A stretch of DNA of 64,000 bases from Pseudomonas entomophila (GCF_023277925.1 NZ_CP063832.1:5377501-5441500), one strand, 5' to 3'. Shown: positions 27,201 to 32,667, counted from the stretch's first letter. The notes: a model not told the origin generated them from the letters alone. A program made the numbers and translations.

Positions 27201-29263
27201 CCGGCTGGAGCGGCCAGTACGCCGTGTTCGGCGGCGCGCCGGGCACCGTCACCGTGGTGGGTAACCAGTCGTTTTCCGGCATGCAGTTCCTCAGCGACGG
27301 CTACCAAGTGGTGCCGGGGGCGGGCGGCAGCCTGACCCCGGTCAACGAGGCCGATGGTGGCCTGGCGCCGGTGCGGGTCAATGCCGGTGCCACCGCCGTG
27401 GTCAGTGCGCCGCTGGTCGGTACCGGCGGCATCGAGAAACTCGACGCCGGCACCCTGGTGCTCAGTGGCGCCAACACCTACAGCGGCGGTACCACCGTCA
27501 GCGGCGGCACCCTGGTGGGCAACACCACCAGCCTGCAAGGCAACATCCTCAACAACGCCAGCCTGGTGTTCCAGCAATCGGCCAACGGCACTTTCAATGG
27601 CACCCTGAGCGGTACCGGCACCACCACCAAGCAAGGGGCCGGCACCCTGCTGCTGACTGGCAACCAGCCCACCACCGGTGCGTTCAACGTCAACCAGGGC
27701 GTGCTCCAGGTCGGTGACGCGGCGCATCCGGGCACCACCCTCGGTGCCCAGGTGACCGTGGCCAACGGTGCCGCGCTGACTGGCAACGGCACCGTCGGCG
27801 GGCTGGTCAACAACGGCACGGTGATGCCTGGGCCTGGCGGCAACCTGAACGTGACCGGCAACTTCACCAATGGCCCCAGCGGCACCCTGGTGATCGACCT
27901 CGGCGTGGAACCGGTGAACTACCTGAACGTGGGCGGCACCGCCAACCTTGGCGGCAGCCTGCAGGTGCTCAATCTCGACGATGACGACGGGGTGTACACC
28001 GTGGTCAGCGCGGGTGGAGGCATCAATGGCACCTTCGCTGGCACCAACCTGAGCAATTCGGCGTTCCTCAACAGCGTCCTGGCCTATGGCGCCAACCAGG
28101 TGATCCTGTCGGTCAGCCGCAACGGCACCTCGTTCGCCGATGTTGCCGCCTCCGGCAACCAGCGCGGTGTCGCCACCGCCCTGGAAAGCGCCGGCGCCCC
28201 GGCCGTGCTGCGCAACACCCTCGTGACCATGGACCGCGATTCGGCGCGCAGTGCCTTCGACAGCCTGTCCGGCGAGATCCACGCCAGCACCGCGACCGTG
28301 CTGATCGAGGATTCGCGCTACATCCGCGACGCGGTCAACGACCGCCTGCGCCAGGCCGATTGCAGCCGCGAGAACGATCCACGGCGCACCCTGGCGCCCA
28401 CCGCCAACCAGCAGCTCACCAGCGAAGGTTGCCAAGGCCAGGCCGTGGGCTGGATCCGCGCCATCGGCGGTTGGGGGGACTACGACGGCAACAGCAACCA
28501 TGCCAGCGTCGACCGCGACCTGTCGGGCTTCATGCTGGGCGTGGACCGTGCGCTGGATGATGAGTGGAAGGTCGGTGTCGCCGCGGGCTACACCCGCTCC
28601 AGCATCGACGCTCACCGTCGCCGTTCGGACGCCACCGTCGACAGCTACCACCTGACCACCTACCTGGGTTACCAGCTGGACGCCTTCGCCGCACGCCTGG
28701 GTGTGGCCTATGCCTGGCATGACATCGATACCAAGCGCGATGTCGCGGTGGGCAGCTACGACGACCGGCTCAAGGCCAAGTACAAGGCGCGCAGCGCCCA
28801 GGTGTTCGGCGAGGTGGGGTATGCCATCGATGCCGGTGGTATCGCCCTGGAGCCGTTCGCCGGGTTGGCCTACGTCAACTACGACAGCGACACTGCCCAT
28901 GAGAAGGGTGGGGCAGGGCGGCTGGAGGGCAAGGTCGACCAGGACGTGACCTACTCCACCCTGGGCGTGCGGGCGGGTAAGCACATCAAGCTCGACAGCG
29001 GCGGCACGATCACGCCACGGCTGTCCGTGGGCTGGCGCCATGCCTTTGGGGATGACAAGCCGGATGCCGACCTGCGCTTTATCGATGGGGGTTCCGGGTT
29101 CAGCACCGAGGGTGTGCCGATTGCCAAGGATGCGGCGGTGGTCGAGGCTGGTCTGGACCTGAGTGTGGGCGCCAGTGGCAAGCTTGGGGTTGGGTATTCC
29201 GGGCAGTTGTCCAACGAGAACCGCGACCATGGGGTGGTGGTGAGCTTCAGCATGGGGTTCTGA
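15287..29263 (+). CDS. Giant autotransporter adhesin, 4658 residues, with PATR beta-strand repeats
   Basis: A GTG start after AAGGAG gives a Sec signal peptide ending near ALAVC (about residue 40). The passenger (about 40-4270) is Gly/Asn/Thr/Leu-rich and built of about 35 autotransporter-associated beta-strand repeats of about 86 residues (core NTYSGGTTLNAGTL…GSGAL…LNGVISGTG), expected to form a long beta-helix outside the cell. Four longer modules with QFWDG…NWTD…GLQF interrupt the repeats. After a linker with two Cys (ADCS, SEGC) comes an autotransporter beta-barrel (about 4383-4658) ending in SFSMGF, with the terminal Phe needed for Bam insertion. The likely role is adhesion or biofilm formation. 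No protease or other catalytic motif was recognised. It stands alone as a transcription unit. Confidence 0.93.
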   Translation: MDRRAASRFPARFSQLSLAVSLGVGALAFGLTSEQALAVCSAAGSIITCNGAANPLAPSYTNGGSGLTVNVNPGASLGTLLGVGGTSLSLAGNNNTLNNSGTIDPTLLGLLSIQSSALLIGNTGTGSTLNINNNATGVIKGTGALLGVNLLNLTGMALDARNGAAGTTTISNAGSIGSSALLGLTLVSEDTPVIAVTGGGTVNFTNTGTILGRAAFEASAAGNTFTNAGTLTGSLAMGANSTNRFNAITGSSVSAGLGVGVALLVTSNPNLAYAPAGKIDGGAGGTNTLALQNAIGGGSGTSGSGTINATNYINFNRLIVDSGTWSLIGQVLNGTTQTTLNGGALSFDNSSAFGSGGITANGGSLQGSVGGLSLANALTLNAGLSVGGVNDLALNGVVSGVGGLTKTGAGLLTLGGTNTYSGGTTLAAGGLNLTSAAALGSGALTVSGAGSLQGSVPLVLNNAVALNAALTLPGSNALTLGGVLSGTGSLVKSGSGGLTLNGVNTYSGGTTLASGTLTLGNASALGSGALGLTGNGTLDTTAAMTLANAINLGSSTLTLPGNNALTLNGVIGGTGSLVKNGAADLNLNGVNTFSGGTSLGAGKLTVGDSAALGSGALALTGNASLDASTGVSLANAINLGANTLDLLGTSATTLDGVISGTGALVKNGAGDLTLNGNSTFSGGLTLNTGKLTVGHSNALGGGALTLGGNASLDASTAVNLGNAINLGANTLNLLGTSATTLGGVISGTGALVKDGSAGLTLNGSNTFSGGTTLNAGVLTVGNNNALGTGALSLGGNASLDAGATVNLGNAINLGGNTLTLPGSNAATLGGVISGTGALVKNGASNLTLAGSNTFSGGLNLNAGTLTLASATALGTGALSVGGASTLANTTAFTLNNGVTLGANLTLAGANNLVLAGNLSGTGGLTKNGSASLTLSGSNTHSGTTTLNAGTLVLGSATALGSGALDAAAGTTLDTSVAGLNIGNALNLTGNLTLAGSNDLTLGGVITGVGGLTKNGSTTLTLTGTNTQAGATNLNAGAIVVGSNTALGSGALNAAGGTSLDASSAVNLGNAINLTGALAIGGSANLGLGGLVSGAGSLVKNGSATLTLSGPNAYLGGTTLNAGGLVLGNTAALGVGKLTVAGAGSLDSTAALSVGNAVTLDADLTLAGSNNLSLNGVIDGTGRLIKNGSTTLTLGGLNSYAGGTLLNAGGLVLGNASALGTGTLTVGGAASLDNSSAISLGNNVVLDANLTLGGSNALTLGGVLSGAGQLVKNGGATLTLNGVNTYAGGTTLSAGGVVIGNGGALGSGALNVTGAASLDSSAPLILGNDIGLGANLTFGGSNDLTLSGALSGTGGLIKNGLADLTLLGNNTFSGAIDLLGGSLNTVGTGGLGNASSLNVGAGASLNLGASAGVGGLSGAGTVNVAGSGNLSVGGNNLNNVFSGVLAGAGGLVKNGTGSLELSGVNVLAGDTTVNAGLLNVTGTLASANVQVNSGASLGGTGSLLGALDIANGAHLLANSGATLATGALTLHSGSILDFGLGSPATGGTALVNVNGNLTLDGTLNVSDISGFGTGIYRLFDYTGALVDNGVVLGTVPGSVLPGDLQVQTAIGSQINLLVGGATGTVQFWDGAQSVPNGVIDGGTGTWNGVNTNWTDINGVANNTWASDFAVFQGTAGDVTVVDTQAATGLQFVTNGYRLIGTGGLNLVNGSNGAFTVRVDPGVTATLNVGLSGSGQLAKLDSGTLVLNGANSYSGGTVLNGGSIIVGNNTAFGTGAVSAAAGTSLDSNTAVTLGNAFALGGALTVGGSADLGLSGVVSGAGSLIKAGGANLTLGNANTYSGGTSLGAGTLTVGNAQALGTGGLSVTGAASLDSTGTLALANTVALNANLTLPGSNDLTLNGVLSGTGDLIKAGAGTLTLNGSNSQQGITSLNGGTLVVGSNTALGSGALNAVGGTTLSSNANVTLANQVALAGNLTIAGAQNLTLGGNITGVGGLTKTGSGTLTLNGTNGNLGNTNLNAGTLVLGSASALGLGQLNAAAGTTLDSATALNIGNTVNLGGNLTIAGSNDLDLSGLVTGAGSLTKNGASNLTLSGANTLAGGVTLNAGTLTLGNSQALGTGALTVGGASNLATTGPLTLANQVALNDTLSLPSNNNLTLSGVISGTGGLTKTGSGNLTLNAANTYQGTTTLGAGTLTLGNNTALGSGNLAVTGNSTLATTGVLQVANAIGLGAGTTLGVDNTQTLTLDGVISGGGSLNKSGSGQLILNGNNTYTGGTALQAGSLLLGSAGALGSGALTVTGAATLDASQSLALTNAINLNGGNLTLGGSQALTLNGVIAGNNSLVKNGAASLTLNGSNTYSGGTTLNGGTLVVGSNTALGSGDLSTGANTSLDASGAGVTLANAVHLGGTLNVPGSADLTLNGVLDGVGGLNKSGAATLTLNGANSYLGGTTLGAGQLVVGNDNALGQGALTVAGASTLSAGSNVTLGNNVTLNAGLTVAGSNDLTLSGVLNGTAGLVKNGSGNLTLNGNNGFQGGTQLNAGRLTVGSSGALGTGTLAVTADATLANSSPMALGNTIALSNGANLTVEAANALILSGDLGGSGNLVKTGVDDLSLVGVKTFTGNVDIQAGSLTTLGSGVLANVDTLNVGASGQLNLNGNASLGSLTGSGQVDVGVGSVLSLGSNNLSSTFAGGLNGLGGLTKVGTGTLTLTGTGNLADNTQVNGGTLKVDGTLGSNLLTVASGATLTGSGTANAAVVISNGGHLAGQSGSTLGLGSLVLNSGSIVDVGLGTPSTGGTALFNVGGNLTLDGTLNVGSIGGFGNGVYRVFDYTGALTDNGLDFGNLPLGVGLGDVTLQTALANQVNLLVSAAGLNIQFWDGSQSVANGQVDGGAGVWNATNTNWTDLNGAANGTWGSTFAVFQGTAGDVTVDGSQTVNGMQFVTNGYRLLGGTGGVLDLINGTSGDTSVRVDPGVTATLDVGLAGIGKLNKLDSGTLVLNGSNSYSGGTRLSGGTLVLGNNNALGSGALDAAAGTTLDSNAAVALGNAVVLSGTLNIAGSNDLALNGNISGAGGLLKAGSARLALGGNNTFAGNTALNGGTLVLGSNTALGTGSLNAASGTSLDSSQAVTLGNNVNLAGPLTVLGSNDLTLGGTVAGAGRLLKAGAARFALMGANTYSGGTELQAGTLVVGNNAALGTGGLDVTGNANLDSASAVSLANPVNVSGTLNVLGSNDLQLGGVLSGGGTLNKSGLADLTLSGNNTFSGVLNILSGSLSTIGTTALGTQSALNVSTGAHLNLDGNTTLGDIGGTGAIQIATGNSLNVEGGVFDGNIAGTGTLNKRGTGTLSLSGSNSHTGNTNVQAGRLRVNGSLASSAVNVASGATLSGAGSLGGAVSVASGGALAATSGATLSAGNLTLDNGSSFNAALGASVGGAAALVDVANNLTLGGTLNVSDIGGFGAGVYRLFAYGGSLVNNGLAIGSAPVPVTDLTVQTAVANQVNLVVGGASNVLFWDGIQSVANGLIDGGSGTWNAVNSNWTDANGVLNQTWNDTFAVFQGAPGTVTVDGSHTITGLQFSTNGYVLNAGAAAELLGNGATNLRVDTGVTATLNVALNGTGSLAKQDAGTLVLNVANGYSGGTALNGGTLVVGNDSALGSGTLTAATGTTLDSNKAVTLANNAVLNGALAIGGGNALTLNGAISGTGGLVKNGTSQLTLGGANSYTGGTQINAGSVVGNSTSLQGAILNNAALTFEQNANGSYTGNLTGNGTLTKTGSGELLLTGVNGLTGATTVNAGSLMVNGRLDSATVQVATGARLGGSGTYGGTVQIADGATLVAGQSATPLTVGNLNLSSGSALDFSLGAPAASTTVVKVNGNLVLDGTLNITDLGGFGTGVYQLFSYSGSLTDNGLVFGAIPGGVALADLGLQTAIANQLNLVVQNYGEELLFWNGGKTNPDGSIGGGSGTWGPNTNWTNASGTTSTGWSGQYAVFGGAPGTVTVVGNQSFSGMQFLSDGYQVVPGAGGSLTPVNEADGGLAPVRVNAGATAVVSAPLVGTGGIEKLDAGTLVLSGANTYSGGTTVSGGTLVGNTTSLQGNILNNASLVFQQSANGTFNGTLSGTGTTTKQGAGTLLLTGNQPTTGAFNVNQGVLQVGDAAHPGTTLGAQVTVANGAALTGNGTVGGLVNNGTVMPGPGGNLNVTGNFTNGPSGTLVIDLGVEPVNYLNVGGTANLGGSLQVLNLDDDDGVYTVVSAGGGINGTFAGTNLSNSAFLNSVLAYGANQVILSVSRNGTSFADVAASGNQRGVATALESAGAPAVLRNTLVTMDRDSARSAFDSLSGEIHASTATVLIEDSRYIRDAVNDRLRQADCSRENDPRRTLAPTANQQLTSEGCQGQAVGWIRAIGGWGDYDGNSNHASVDRDLSGFMLGVDRALDDEWKVGVAAGYTRSSIDAHRRRSDATVDSYHLTTYLGYQLDAFAARLGVAYAWHDIDTKRDVAVGSYDDRLKAKYKARSAQVFGEVGYAIDAGGIALEPFAGLAYVNYDSDTAHEKGGAGRLEGKVDQDVTYSTLGVRAGKHIKLDSGGTITPRLSVGWRHAFGDDKPDADLRFIDGGSGFSTEGVPIAKDAAVVEAGLDLSVGASGKLGVGYSGQLSNENRDHGVVVSFSMGF
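16500..27650 (+). repeat. About 35 tandem ~258-bp repeats encoding PATR units
   Basis: The passenger region repeats with a period near 258 bp. The [TS]-[YF]-[SA]-GG-T-x-L-[NG]-[AG]-G core recurs throughout, densest at 16.5-19.4, 20.5-23.1 and 24.2-25.1 kb. The copies are diverged but alike enough for recombination or assembly collapse. Confidence 0.85.
19730..27370 (+). repeat. Four copies of a composite passenger module
   Basis: A unit of about 230-240 residues (ALDIANG…GFGTGIYRLFDY…QTAI…QINLLV…QFWDG…NWTD…FAVFQG…LQFVTNGYRL) occurs four times. The FWD/FWN codons fall near 20163, 23901, 25800 and 27100. The last copy is most diverged (FWNGGKTNPDG). The modules separate blocks of PATR repeats, which suggests growth by segmental duplication. 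Confidence 0.8.
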
Positions 29264-29270
29264 GGGCGAT

Positions 29271-29294
29271 CGAGCGCCGCTCGCGCGGCGCTCG
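29271..29294 (+). terminator. GC-rich hairpin just after the autotransporter gene
   Basis: CGAGCGCCGC-TCGC-GCGGCGCTCG is a perfect stem 8 bp after the stop codon, with no T run. It may be a transcript-end or stabilising hairpin. Confidence 0.45.
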
Positions 29295-29479
29295 GTCTCA
29301 TGCTCGCTGCAACTCCCCCGGCGAACACCTCGAAAGGCCAACGCCTAACCTCCGTCAGACATTTCCGAACTTGAAACCAAATCCTTCAGCCTGGCATCGC
29401 TTGGGAACTATCCTACGCGCCTGCCGGAAGGCTCCGAATTGGCTGGAAATTACTCCGAGGGTAACGTCGCTGGGTCGTC

Positions 29480-29660
29480 AAATTTGGCGACCGGGTGTGA
29501 GAAGCCCGTTGTATTCACCATTTTGGCTTTCCATTTTCATGGCAGTCGTGCGCGTGCAGGCTTCGGTCTGGCCGTGGCTTTTCATGGTGTCTACACGGTC
29601 TTCTCACCATGCGTACGGCTGCCACCCTTGTCTGTGAGAAGGATGGAGGTGGTTGTCTCC
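29480..29660 (+). ncRNA. Structured leader upstream of the DUF3077 pair; C4-antisense-like RNA candidate
   Basis: The 420-bp gap after the autotransporter holds no convincing ORF but strong pairing potential. A CGGG-N9-CCCG hairpin (29492-29508) presents GTGAGAAG (29497-29504) in its loop, and its exact complement CTTCTCAC lies at 29600-29607. TGGCAGTCGTGCGC (29540-29553) pairs, with two G-U pairs, with GCGTACGGCTGCCA (29611-29624). GTGAGAAG recurs near 29633. Loop-to-downstream complementarity just before a small ORF is the logic of phage C4 antisense RNAs. The assignment rests on structure only. Confidence 0.45.
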
Positions 29661-29683
29661 CTGTAATTCTTGAGGAGAACACC

Positions 29684-29929
29684 ATGAAAAAACTGGTACC
29701 TGACCCACCTTATCCAATCCCCTTTGTCACCATCATCAGCGACCTCGCCCCCGAGGAAGCCATGGCCCACGCCAACAAGCTGATGCACACCCTCAGCGAC
29801 ACCATCCACGCCTACACCCACTGCCCACGCGACGAACGCCTGGACGTGATGATGGACAGCGCCGAAATCCTCGCTCAACTGGTCATCGCGCTGGTCCGCC
29901 ACGCCCGGGCCAAGGGGGCGCCAGTATGA
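29684..29929 (+). CDS. Small DUF6124/DUF3077-like protein
   Basis: The 81-residue protein starts MKKLVPDPPYPIPF, the K-x-x-P-x-PP opening of the Pseudomonas DUF6124/DUF3077 small proteins, followed by a helical region (LAPEEAMAHANKLMHTLSD…). Its function is unknown. GAGGAG lies 7 bp before the ATG. Its stop overlaps the next start (ATGA), so the two are translated together. A structured RNA-like leader precedes it. Confidence 0.75.
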   Translation: MKKLVPDPPYPIPFVTIISDLAPEEAMAHANKLMHTLSDTIHAYTHCPRDERLDVMMDSAEILAQLVIALVRHARAKGAPV

Positions 29930-30177
29930 GCGACGACTTCAAGCCCGGCCCGACCCAGGGCACGACCACCTGCCTCGAGATCTTCCGTATCCAGCCCGGT
30001 ATTCCTTTCGAACACGCCTTCAGCGACCTGTCGATGCTGCTCGGGTGCGTGGCGCATTTCACCACCGAAGCGGAGATGGAAGGAGACCTCATGGCCAGCA
30101 GCGCCGCGCGGATTCTCAGCGGGCTGGCCAAGGGGCTGATCGATGACATGGAGTTGGGGTTGAGCCAAGGCAAGTAA
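29926..30177 (+). CDS. DUF3077 family small protein
   Basis: The 83-residue protein has the DUF3077 pattern (FRIQPGIPFEHAFSDLSMLLGC…, then ASSAARILSGLAKGLIDD). The family is common in Pseudomonas and has no known function. It overlaps the upstream small gene by 4 bp. Both resemble each other in the helical middle part and may have arisen by duplication. Confidence 0.78.
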   Translation: MSDDFKPGPTQGTTTCLEIFRIQPGIPFEHAFSDLSMLLGCVAHFTTEAEMEGDLMASSAARILSGLAKGLIDDMELGLSQGK

Positions 30178-30185
30178 GCGCATCA

Positions 30186-30216
30186 CTTATCGAGACTGCC
30201 GGGCAGTCTCGATAAG
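30186..30216. terminator. Bidirectional hairpin between convergent units
   Basis: CTTATCGAGACTGCC-G-GGCAGTCTCGATAAG is a perfect 15-bp inverted repeat lying between the stop of the DUF3077 gene (30177) and the stop of the convergent 31-residue ORF (30223). There is no T run. Confidence 0.65.
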
Positions 30217-30222
30217 GCAAGG

Positions 30223-30318
30223 TCAATAAGGGCTGACCAGGATGGCCAAGAGTGTGACCAAGGCGATAGGCGCGAAGAGCACCATCAACACGAGTATCAA
30301 GTGGATGAAGGCTTCCAT
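30223..30318 (-). CDS. Predicted 31-residue single-span membrane peptide
   Basis: The reverse-strand ORF starts with ATG at 30318, 3 bp after the stop codon of the 105-residue membrane protein gene, and encodes MEAFIHLILVLMVLFAPIAL plus 11 more residues ending in SPY. It is almost entirely hydrophobic and would span the membrane once. Tight linkage to the upstream gene suggests translational coupling; GGAGG lies about 17 bp upstream, inside the preceding gene. The peptide resembles the small accessory subunits of membrane complexes in size but matches none I recognise. Confidence 0.5.
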   Translation of the reverse strand: MEAFIHLILVLMVLFAPIALVTLLAILVSPY

Positions 30319-30321
30319 GGT

Positions 30322-30639
30322 TTATCGTTGCGTGCCTCCAAAAAATGCCCAGCTGTGGAAAAACACCATGAAGAAATAGAAGACCAACGAGGCGGGCCAA
30401 AGCCACTCGTACAGTTCTGTGATGTCAAACACCAATAGGAACTGCCTGTGGAGCGCCATGTAGAGATACAGTGCGCCGATCTGGGTGTTGTAGAGATAGC
30501 TGGTTATGGCACCCGCCCAGAAAAAACCTCTCTGTGCCAGGTAACGCCTGAGCATTATTGAAATGACAATGTCCACCGTGACGAACGCGGTGAGGGCAAC
30601 CTCCATTTCAGAAAGTATTCCAGGATCAAGTGATGCCAT
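30322..30639 (-). CDS. Hypothetical small integral membrane protein
   Basis: The 105-residue protein starts at an ATG with AGGA 9 bp upstream. It has about three hydrophobic segments (LTAFVTVDIVISIML; FFWAGAITSYLYN…LYLYMAL; WPASLVFYFFMVFFHSW) and is rich in aromatic residues. I do not recognise a family. It forms a two-gene unit with the downstream 31-residue peptide. Upstream is a gene-free stretch. Confidence 0.6.
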   Translation of the reverse strand: MASLDPGILSEMEVALTAFVTVDIVISIMLRRYLAQRGFFWAGAITSYLYNTQIGALYLYMALHRQFLLVFDITELYEWLWPASLVFYFFMVFFHSWAFFGGTQR

Positions 30640-30860
30640 GAGGGTTAGTCCTGCCCGTCGAACGACAAGATCCTAAGCCATGGTCTGCTCCGCGTATGCC
30701 GGACCGTTCCGATGCCCCGTTCGGACGTTGCCTAGCGGCAAGTCGCTCCATGCCTACACGTGGGTGTGTGACATAAACATTGTCAGGCTCCAGGCTTTTC
30801 AAGGTGTTCGGCGTTAGCGTTGCAGCGTCTATGAGATCGAGCGCCGCCCGCGCGGCGTAT

Positions 30861-31103
30861 CGCGGATGAATCCGCTCCTACAGGTAGCGCGCGCAACCGT
30901 AGGAGCCAGCTTTGCTGGCGAACACCGGCAAGGCCGGTGCCAGACACTGCGGCGCCTGCTTCGCGGATGAATCCGCTCCTACAGGTAGCGCGCGCAACCG
31001 TAGGAGCCAGCTTTGCTGGCGAACACCGGCAAGGCCGGTGCCAGACACTGCGGCGCCTGCTTCGCGGATGAATCCGCTCCTACAGGTACCGCGTGCAACC
31101 GTA
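30861..31103. repeat. 101-bp tandem array of REP sequence, about 2.4 copies
   Basis: CGCGGATGAATCCGCTCCTACAGG begins at 30861, 30962 and 31063, an exact period of 101 bp. Each unit carries two REP types (CGGATGAATCCGCTCCTACAG and GTAGGAGCCAGCTTTGCTGG). The third copy is partial. The array separates the small-protein region from the AT-rich leader of the biosynthetic cluster. Confidence 0.92.
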
Positions 31104-31741
31104 GCTGCCAGCCGGCACGAGAGTGGGCCTTTCGCCCAACTTCTAGCAAGTCAACCCCCTACTAACGGCGAACTTTTCTCCACATAGCCAAATGGATGAA
31201 GTGCAAGGGCAAGTTTCCGGCCCTTTGGATTCATTCGTTCAGCAGAACTGTCATTGCCCTCAGGCTTCAAATGCATACCTTACGCGAGGCCATTCTTCGA
31301 AAGCGCTCTAGCACGGCGCTTTTGCGGGAATCAAAATGTTTAAATCCAGTTACATGTCTGAAACAAACTGAAATATAGAAAACAGTTTTAACGTGTGTTT
31401 ATTTGTAAATTCACATTTGTCTTATTTTGATACAAATGCCGGATCGACAAAAAAATCCCCCCGCCATTTACTTGCCCCCGACTTCGGTGTGCACCAAGTG
31501 ACTAGTGAGAAAGTTGCACGGATACCCCGCACTCCCGAGTGAGTCAGTAGTTGAACACCCGACCTTGACGAATAAAGTCGGTGCCTTGCGCTTAACACTT
31601 TCAGACGTATCCGCCTTGTTGCGGATCGCCAGGCATGCTGGCCAAAAACAGAGGGCGTATGTGCCGTCTTAGATGGTGGGCGTGGTGTAAGTAGCGAGTC
31701 TGCTAGTTGTTAACGTCAAACTTTGATAAGGAATATCAGGC
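31104..31741. promoter_or_regulatory. AT-rich gene-free leader of the N-N biosynthetic cluster
   Basis: This stretch of more than 600 bp has no convincing gene on either strand. At 31320-31440 it is unusually AT-rich for this genome (ACAGTTTTAACGTGTGTTT and TATTTTGATACAAATG), the kind of DNA bound by silencers such as MvaT. The promoter of the following twelve-gene cluster must lie here. An AAGGAA ribosome site precedes the first ATG at 31742. Confidence 0.55.
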
Positions 31742-32653
31742 ATGACGCAACTCCCCATCCAAGGTGTCCTTCCGGTCGCCATCCTGCCGTACAACAACGA
31801 CCTCTCCCTGGATACCTCGGCCCTGCGCCTGCAGGTCGAACACATCCTGCACACCGGCTGCGACGGCGTGGTCATCGGGCAGATTTCCGAGGTCTCGCGG
31901 CTGACCACCAGCGAACGCTTCCGCGTAGCCGAACTGATCGCCGAACAGACCGGCGACAAGGGCCTGGCCATCATGAGCACCGGTGGCGAGAGCATCGCCC
32001 AGGCGATCGAATATTCGCGCCAGGCCGAGCAGGTCGGCTGTGACGCGCTGCTGGTGATGCACCCGTCGATGTGGGCGCTCGATGACGAGCAGATGTACAC
32101 CTACTTCGCCAATGTCGTCGAAAGCGTGCAGATACCGGTGCTGGTGCACCACGCCAAGTCGCTGGCCAAGCGGCCGCTGTCGATCGACGTGCAGGCCCGC
32201 CTGCTCAAGGCGTTCGGCCCGCAGAAGGTGCAGTTCAAGCCCGAATCCGCGCCCACCGCGCCCAAGGTTTCGCTGTTGCGCGACGCCACCGGCGGCCAGG
32301 CGCGGATCTTCGAGGGCGACGGCGGCATGATGCTGGTCGATACCTACCAGCGCGGCCTGGCGGGGGTGATCCCGGCCACCGAGATCGCCGAGATCACCGT
32401 GGCGCTGTGGCGCGCATTGCAGGCCGGCGACGAGCGAACCGCCCGAGCCATCGCCTACCCGCTGTCCTACCTGATGTGCCACATGATGGCGAGCATCGAC
32501 TGTTACTTGCAGTTGTCGAAACACCTGCTCAAACGCCGCCGGTTGATGAGCAATACATTGATCCGCCCACCCGTGGATTTCACCATGGATGTGGAAACCC
32601 TTAAAGAAGTTGAAAAAGTCTACGACCAACTTTTCGAATTCGTGACCCAGTAA
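31742..32653 (+). CDS. Dihydrodipicolinate-synthase (DapA/NanA) family aldolase/lyase
   Basis: The 303-residue TIM-barrel protein has the family start (GVLPVAILPYNNDLSLD) and a Schiff-base Lys at 166 in VQFKPES. The stretch that in DapA carries the catalytic Tyr (YYN.P) reads VLVHHAKS here, with His136-His137. The enzyme is therefore probably a class I aldolase or lyase with a changed proton relay rather than a true DapA. It is the first gene of the cluster and 14 bp before the mutarotase-like gene. It could form or cleave a C-C bond next to a keto acid; the substrate is unknown. Confidence 0.82.
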   Translation: MTQLPIQGVLPVAILPYNNDLSLDTSALRLQVEHILHTGCDGVVIGQISEVSRLTTSERFRVAELIAEQTGDKGLAIMSTGGESIAQAIEYSRQAEQVGCDALLVMHPSMWALDDEQMYTYFANVVESVQIPVLVHHAKSLAKRPLSIDVQARLLKAFGPQKVQFKPESAPTAPKVSLLRDATGGQARIFEGDGGMMLVDTYQRGLAGVIPATEIAEITVALWRALQAGDERTARAIAYPLSYLMCHMMASIDCYLQLSKHLLKRRRLMSNTLIRPPVDFTMDVETLKEVEKVYDQLFEFVTQ

Positions 32654-32667
32654 TAAGGAAGTTACTC

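Noticed and set aside
18056..29341. Very long antisense open frames (up to about 1296 and 1254 codons) opposite the autotransporter gene
   Set aside because: They follow from the skewed codon use (AAC, GGC, CTG, ACC) of the repetitive passenger, whose reverse complement has few stops. They lack ribosome sites and family features.
29371..29637. Short ORFs in the leader of the DUF3077 pair
   Set aside because: They overlap the strongly paired RNA structure, have no ribosome site and no recognisable composition.
30861..31187. CRISPR-like or coding reading of the tandem 101-bp array
   Set aside because: The whole unit repeats, with no unique spacers, and each unit consists of REP sequences. ORFs within it (30912-31187) simply read the repeats.
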